64,000 nucleotides of DNA, taken from positions 16,922,895-16,986,894 of the forward strand of contig CM060853.1 of the NCBI GenBank assembly GCA_030737835.1. Reading direction: 5' to 3'. Shown piece after piece: positions 59,364 to 64,000 of this stretch. The stretch's first letter is position 1. Every line of letters starts with the position of its first letter. A program made the translations under genes and the position numbers. The DNA comes from Acorus gramineus (taxonomy: Eukaryota > Streptophyta > Magnoliopsida > Acorales > Acoraceae). The notes under the pieces are model-generated. The model was given only the letters and a program-made list of their open reading frames with translations, was not told the DNA's origin and ran no database searches.

Positions 59364-61171
59364 TCAAGTAGCACCAACACCAAGGAAATCTATGAATGGG
59401 GGTGACATAGAGCTGTCAAAATGGCTGTTCACACTCTTCCCTGCAACAACAGAAGGTGATTCAATATTGGCTGAGGCCTCTGATGCCATTGATGCAGTGG
59501 ACTCTGAAAAGCATGGGGAGTTTGACTGTTGCATTGCCATCATCAATGAAGGGTTATGGTAGAAACCCATGAAGGGTTCATTAGTTGGCCTATCACAAGG
59601 CCTGCTGTTGCTGAAACAACTTGACTTCTCTTGATGAGCCTTGGCACCTCCAACTGCAAAAGCAAAGAATAGACAAATATATGTAAATATTATATATGTA
59701 TAAAAAAAAATAAGTCCAAAATGAATTTCTTGGTAGCTTTTTTGCTTTCTTTCTTTCAAGTTTCAAACAATCAGAACAAGGACATGATTCTTTCTTCAAG
59801 TGCATAAAATATTAGAAAAAAAAAGGACTTATTTTGGGTTGTGTGTGTGGAGTGGAGTTTGAATGGTACAGAAGCCCTGTCACAACACAATACTCTACAA
59901 CCCCTACTTCTTGGTTTCCTTTCCATTTCAAGTAATTCTTGAGTTCATGAAAGTAGAACAAAATGTACTATAAAAAAAAAAAAGGTAAGAGAGGTTTCAA
60001 TTTCACCCAAGTGAAAAGAAATGTACAGTTGATCAAGTGCAGATGTGAAATGTCATTAAAATTTATTAGATTATTGAAACAGTAGGTCTAGTAAGGAAGG
60101 GTGATGAGAAAGACAAACCAGGAGAAAAGAAGTCTATAGGTGCCTTCTCTGAACAGAACCCATCACTGCAAGGGCTCTGGTGATTGCTTATTGGACCAAG
60201 CAAGAAATCTCTGACACTCAACACTGAATCCCCTCCATTGTTGCCCATGTGGGTTGGAAAAGAACCACCACCACTTGATCCATCAATGCCTGAAACAGAT
60301 GGATAGTAAGAAAAGTTGCTGCTGTTGTTGTTGAAGCCACAAAAATTGAAAGTCTCATCCAATCTCCTATGGACAGCTTGGCTGAGCTTCCTCCTCCTAT
60401 AGGCGCTGGACTGCTCTCTATACTTCCTTGCCATTATAACATGCCAATGATTCTTCACTGCATTATCTGTCCTCCCAGGGAAAAGCCTAGCAATGGTGGC
60501 CCACTTGTTCCCATACATTCTATGAGCTGCCATCAGCCTCTCCTCCTCCTCTTCAGCGAAGGCTCTCCTGTTTATCCTTGGATCCAGTTGGTTGAACCAT
60601 CTCAATCTACAGCTTTTCCCTTTAAACCACCCAGACCAAAAAGAACATTTGAAAAGTCCATATAATAATAAAAAAATATGCATATTAAAAAAAAGTCATC
60701 TTTTTTTTTTAATACCTGATCTCCCCTCAAGTTTCTCTGCAATCAGATTCCAGTTTTGAGGGCCATAGAGGGCCACAAGCTCCTTGAGCTTGGAGTCCTC
60801 TGCAGGCCTCCAATGGCCTCTTGCACACAGCTTTGATTGGCCACCAAAGGAGTTCTCATTTTGTTCCTCCACACTTCCATTGTTGTTGTTGGTTGTGGTG
60901 GTGGTGGTGGTGGTGGTGTTGGTGTTGCTGTTGCTGTTGTGGTTGTCCTCTCAAAACCATCACTGCAGTCAGAGGAGCCCTTCTCACTCATGTGGTGGTG
61001 GTGGTGTTGGGGATCAACCACCATGAATGGGAAGGCCCAAGGAGGCCTTCTTTGGCAGTGGCCATCACCAGAAGAAGAGGAAGAGTTGATGCTCAGGGAA
61101 GCCATGTCTGCTGTGAAGGTTCCTCCTCCTCTCATGGCTGTCATGGCTTCACTCTGCATGGTGAACTTCAT
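59364..61171 (-). CDS. R2R3-MYB transcription factor, MYB105/MYB117 (LOF) type, frame broken in exon 1
   Basis: Exons on the minus strand are 61171-60716, 60619-60119 and 59653-59364; both introns are GT-AG and phase 1. The R2 repeat begins [20 protein letters not shown] and ends [18 protein letters not shown]. The R3 repeat has [20 protein letters not shown], then [20 protein letters not shown]. The C-terminus [12 protein letters not shown] is diagnostic of this subgroup, which controls organ boundaries and meristem formation in known plants. The N-terminus from the ATG at 61171 ([10 protein letters not shown]... to SDCSDGF) is in a different frame from the MYB repeats: summed exon length leaves a remainder of two, and a TGA in the MYB frame lies just upstream, near 60953. 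One inserted base or two deleted bases between about 60860 and 60953, within or beside the CCA/ACC repeat, would restore about 415 codons. It may be a pseudogene, a null allele or an assembly error. Confidence 0.85.
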
Positions 61172-61318
61172 TTGATGAGAATAAGAGATGGGAGTAGATC
61201 AAGAAGAAGTCTTCCTGATGTATGGCACTTGCTGCTCTTCCTTTGTTTTAAAATCTTTTTTGCCTTCCCTTTCCACAAGGTTCAGTTTCTTTAACAGACA
61301 AGAGGCCACAGGACTGCC

Positions 61319-61350
61319 CCACGTGTGGCTGACAACCTACCACACGTGTG
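61319..61350. promoter_or_regulatory. Two ACGTG (G-box type) elements upstream of the MYB gene
   Basis: CCACGTGTGG at 61319-61328 and CCACACGTGTGAGG at about 61340-61353 lie about 150-180 bases before the ATG. Both contain the ACGTG core bound by bZIP and bHLH proteins. Their proximity to the start fits a promoter role. Confidence 0.5.
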
Positions 61351-61559
61351 AGGTGTTATGTCACTCACTCACTTTGTGTGGTCTGTCTCTCTCACTCTTG
61401 ACAAAAAAGAAAGAGAGCTCCACTGTTCTGTCTCCTAGTGAGGGGCCTGCAACAAGCCTAATATTTGACACTTCTCTTCCCAAAGGCATGCAGAGGAGCT
61501 CATGGCACGCTGCCTACTCCCCGGATTGGATGGATGGTGTAGGTTAATCCACATAGATA

Positions 61560-62144
61560 ATTATATTAAAATGAATAAATTAGTATAATTTTAGAACCAA
61601 TTTTCAAAATGGTGTTGGAACACACAGTTCTAATCATAGTATTGCATACAGTTTCAATATTTCATACATTTTCAATGAAATATGTACATATATATAGTTA
61701 AATGACACGTCATTTTTCACTTTTATATAAGTGAACAATTCATTGACGTATATTTTATTTTTATAAAATTATATATACTTATTATATGAAGTATATATTG
61801 CTTTAAAAAAAAACAAGCCTATGAAAACGGATTGTATATATCCTTTAACATTTTTATTTTAAATTTGTAGCTACATGTGAGATCTCTTTTAATAATTTTC
61901 TTTTCAAAATTCTTGATTCATCTGTCTCAAATTTGAGTGATCCAATTTAAATTTAGATCAATCATAAGAAGATTGATCATTCTATCTGGTTGGTCGCAAT
62001 CACTTTTTGGGATTGATCCATTTGAGCTTGGGTCATGGGTTTCAGTTAACCACCTGAACAAGACCTAACAAAAACAAAGAAGTTTCAAATAGCTCACAAC
62101 AAGAAAGACATGAACATGATCTTGACTAATGAAAACAGTCCAAC

Positions 62145-62180
<36 letters not shown>

Positions 62181-64000
62181 AAAAAAACTTGCATTAATTT
62201 CAGGGTCAGATAGACCCCATACCCACCACTTCCCCTACTGTTACAGTTCTGCACCAACAAAACCCACTTCATTAAATGTTTCTCCTCCTGATGTTTCCTT
62301 TTCTGAAAAATAAAAATTTAATTGATCATGCACCAAATTTGTTTGGCTCAGTAGTACAGTTAAGTCAGGATTGAATAGCAACAACAGCTTAGAGGTATAG
62401 ATATGATATATACAGATCCCGAAGTTAAATTAATCCCACTATGGCTCAGTTTGAAACCAATTGTTAAACTTGTATTGCTTTTTTCAAAATCAGTTTCATC
62501 ATTCATGTGTATTTTTCTAAACTTTAATTTTGGTTTTGCATTTTAGTTTTTTTTTCTTGTTTAATTAAGCCGTTTCTGAAATTGATTTCTATGAAACATA
62601 AACTTTTATATATATGAAAAATTATTTTTTATATCTAAATTTTTTTTTTATTTTTTAACATATTATTTCTTTGATATTTGAAATTTTGGAGGCAACGAAA
62701 CAAATTTAGATTAAATATTAATTTTACAAAGGCAAAATCTTCAAAGACTGACAAACAAACACGCTCTGTTTGGCGTATTTATGTTTGAAAAGCGAATTAG
62801 CAAACGTCAATCAAATCACCTTTTCACAGTGAGTTTTTCAAACACGAATTAGCTTTTTGGATGTTAATCCGTCCACGTTTAAAAACTTACGAAAAGTACC
62901 ATATTTGAAAAGTTGATTTTTTCCTTTTCAAACATGCAAACATGTAGACTCTCAGCTCTTGATTATTCTATTAAGATTGATTAAACACAAAAAGGACACC
63001 ACCTTTCTCTAATCAGAACTTTACTCAACTCTAACAAAGATGAGAATTGGTATTCCCATCAGAAGCACAAAAAGAGATTGAGAGAGAGAGAGAGAGAGCC
63101 AAGAAGGAAAAAAAGAAAAAGAAAAAAGAAAAGAGAAACCACATAAAGTTGCTGTTGATGTGTTGCAGGTTTCCATAAAAGGAATGTACAAGCCTTTCAG
63201 AGACATCCATAAACACTCTCCATGTGAACAACAAACTCAGTTTTTTTTTTAAACACTACATATTTCTCCATTGACAGACGTTTCATTCACTGATGAGAGA
63301 GGCCTACAGTGCAACATGAATGTACTCTCTCTTTCTCTAGAGTTACTGGTCAAAATCTAATTCAAAAAACCAGATGGTTATGGAAAACAAACCTAACCAA
63401 ATGACCCTACCAGTGGAGGAACTCTCAATACAGGGGGACACCCAAAGGAGAATAGATTGGTCCCATATGAGCCCCCTCTTCAAAAAACAAACATCTGTTA
63501 AGGGGTGGTCACATGGGTGGCCAAACCTATGACCTAAAAAGTTTTTAGGTTCTATACGAATGTCTCATCAGAGTCATTGAAGGACAAAATGCGAATTCAC
63601 CCACATGCATGCATGGGTTAGGGAGAACAAAAATTTTAAGGATGTCTGATGTTGTGTGCATTGAAGTGAGACCACTTTAGCTATTGAGATCCAAATTTTG
63701 GATTTTCAATGTGGGTAAATTTTTTGAAGATGTTACCTATGCGGGAGATCCAAATTTTGGATTTTCAATGTGGGTAAATTTTTTGAAGATGTTACCTATG
63801 TGGGTTTCATGTATATTGTAAAGCTGAACACAAAAGTCAGAATACTAGATTATACAAAAGATTGTCAAACCCACCATATATCATCTACATTGTGTTTAAA
63901 AAATTAAAACCTCCAACAACCATGTCTTGGTAGTGACTAGTAGTAATAAAATATATATGATGCATGCATCTGACACGACTAAGAGGATATATTTCGAAAT
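61560..64000. other. Intergenic, no supported gene
   Basis: The stretch contains a (TA)n tract (about 62146-62178), a (GA)n tract (about 63079-63098) and decayed MITE-like text near 62760-62900. No coding sequence could be supported. Confidence 0.4.
63686..63803. repeat. 59-bp tandem duplication
   Basis: GAGATCCAAATTTTGGATTT plus TCAATGTGGGTAAATTTTTT and GAAGATGTTACCTATG occur twice, back to back, at 63686 and 63745, with almost no differences. Confidence 0.95.

Noticed and set aside
60784..61294. Plus-strand open frames opposite the MYB first exon
   Set aside because: They are antisense shadows of the MYB exon, rich in Trp/Cys/Val from the CCA repeat.

Overview
The window reads as nuclear DNA of a flowering plant, most likely a eudicot. 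The evidence is very AT-rich intergenic sequence, split genes with GT-AG introns, plant-only gene families (Dof/CDF, R2R3-MYB, PSY-type peptides, CML, CYP81) and many small inverted-repeat transposons. The species cannot be named from the sequence. No tRNA, rRNA or CRISPR array was seen.

Layout. 1-2.7 kb: transposon-derived sequence. 2.76-3.45 kb (-): a three-exon gene for a small secreted peptide precursor (PSY-like), reconstructed here by hand. 3.6-22.6 kb: no convincing gene. This stretch is a mosaic of a 481-bp tandem duplication, hAT, Tourist-like and Mutator-like MITEs (several with intact target-site duplications), a nested MITE-in-MITE, a probable solo LTR and an ACGTG-rich island. 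22.9-24.75 kb (+): a cycling Dof factor (CDF). 25-32 kb: intergenic with more MITEs. 32.16-32.59 kb (+): a second PSY-like precursor with the same exon and intron-phase layout. 34-37 kb: a 42-bp minisatellite, a degenerate AAAGTCTGTA-type repeat and a broken CYP81 cytochrome P450 fragment. 39.92-40.49 kb (+): an intronless calmodulin-like gene whose 3' end is partly duplicated about 650 bp downstream. 44.5-45.1 kb: three tandem 218-bp units. 47.6-56.75 kb (+): a five-exon gene for a conserved Lys/Ser-rich, probably nuclear protein, with introns that hold a MITE, a hAT element and two antisense LINE fragments. 59.36-61.17 kb (-): an R2R3-MYB of the MYB105/MYB117 (LOF) type whose reading frame is broken before the MYB domain in this assembly.

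The genes do not form an operon-like or obviously co-functional cluster. They are an ordinary plant neighbourhood of transcription factors, calcium and peptide signalling genes. The points most worth checking are the two short peptide genes with matching architecture, the MYB frameshift, the opposite-end LINE fragments flanking a 44-bp exon, and the dense set of MITE families with readable target-site duplications.
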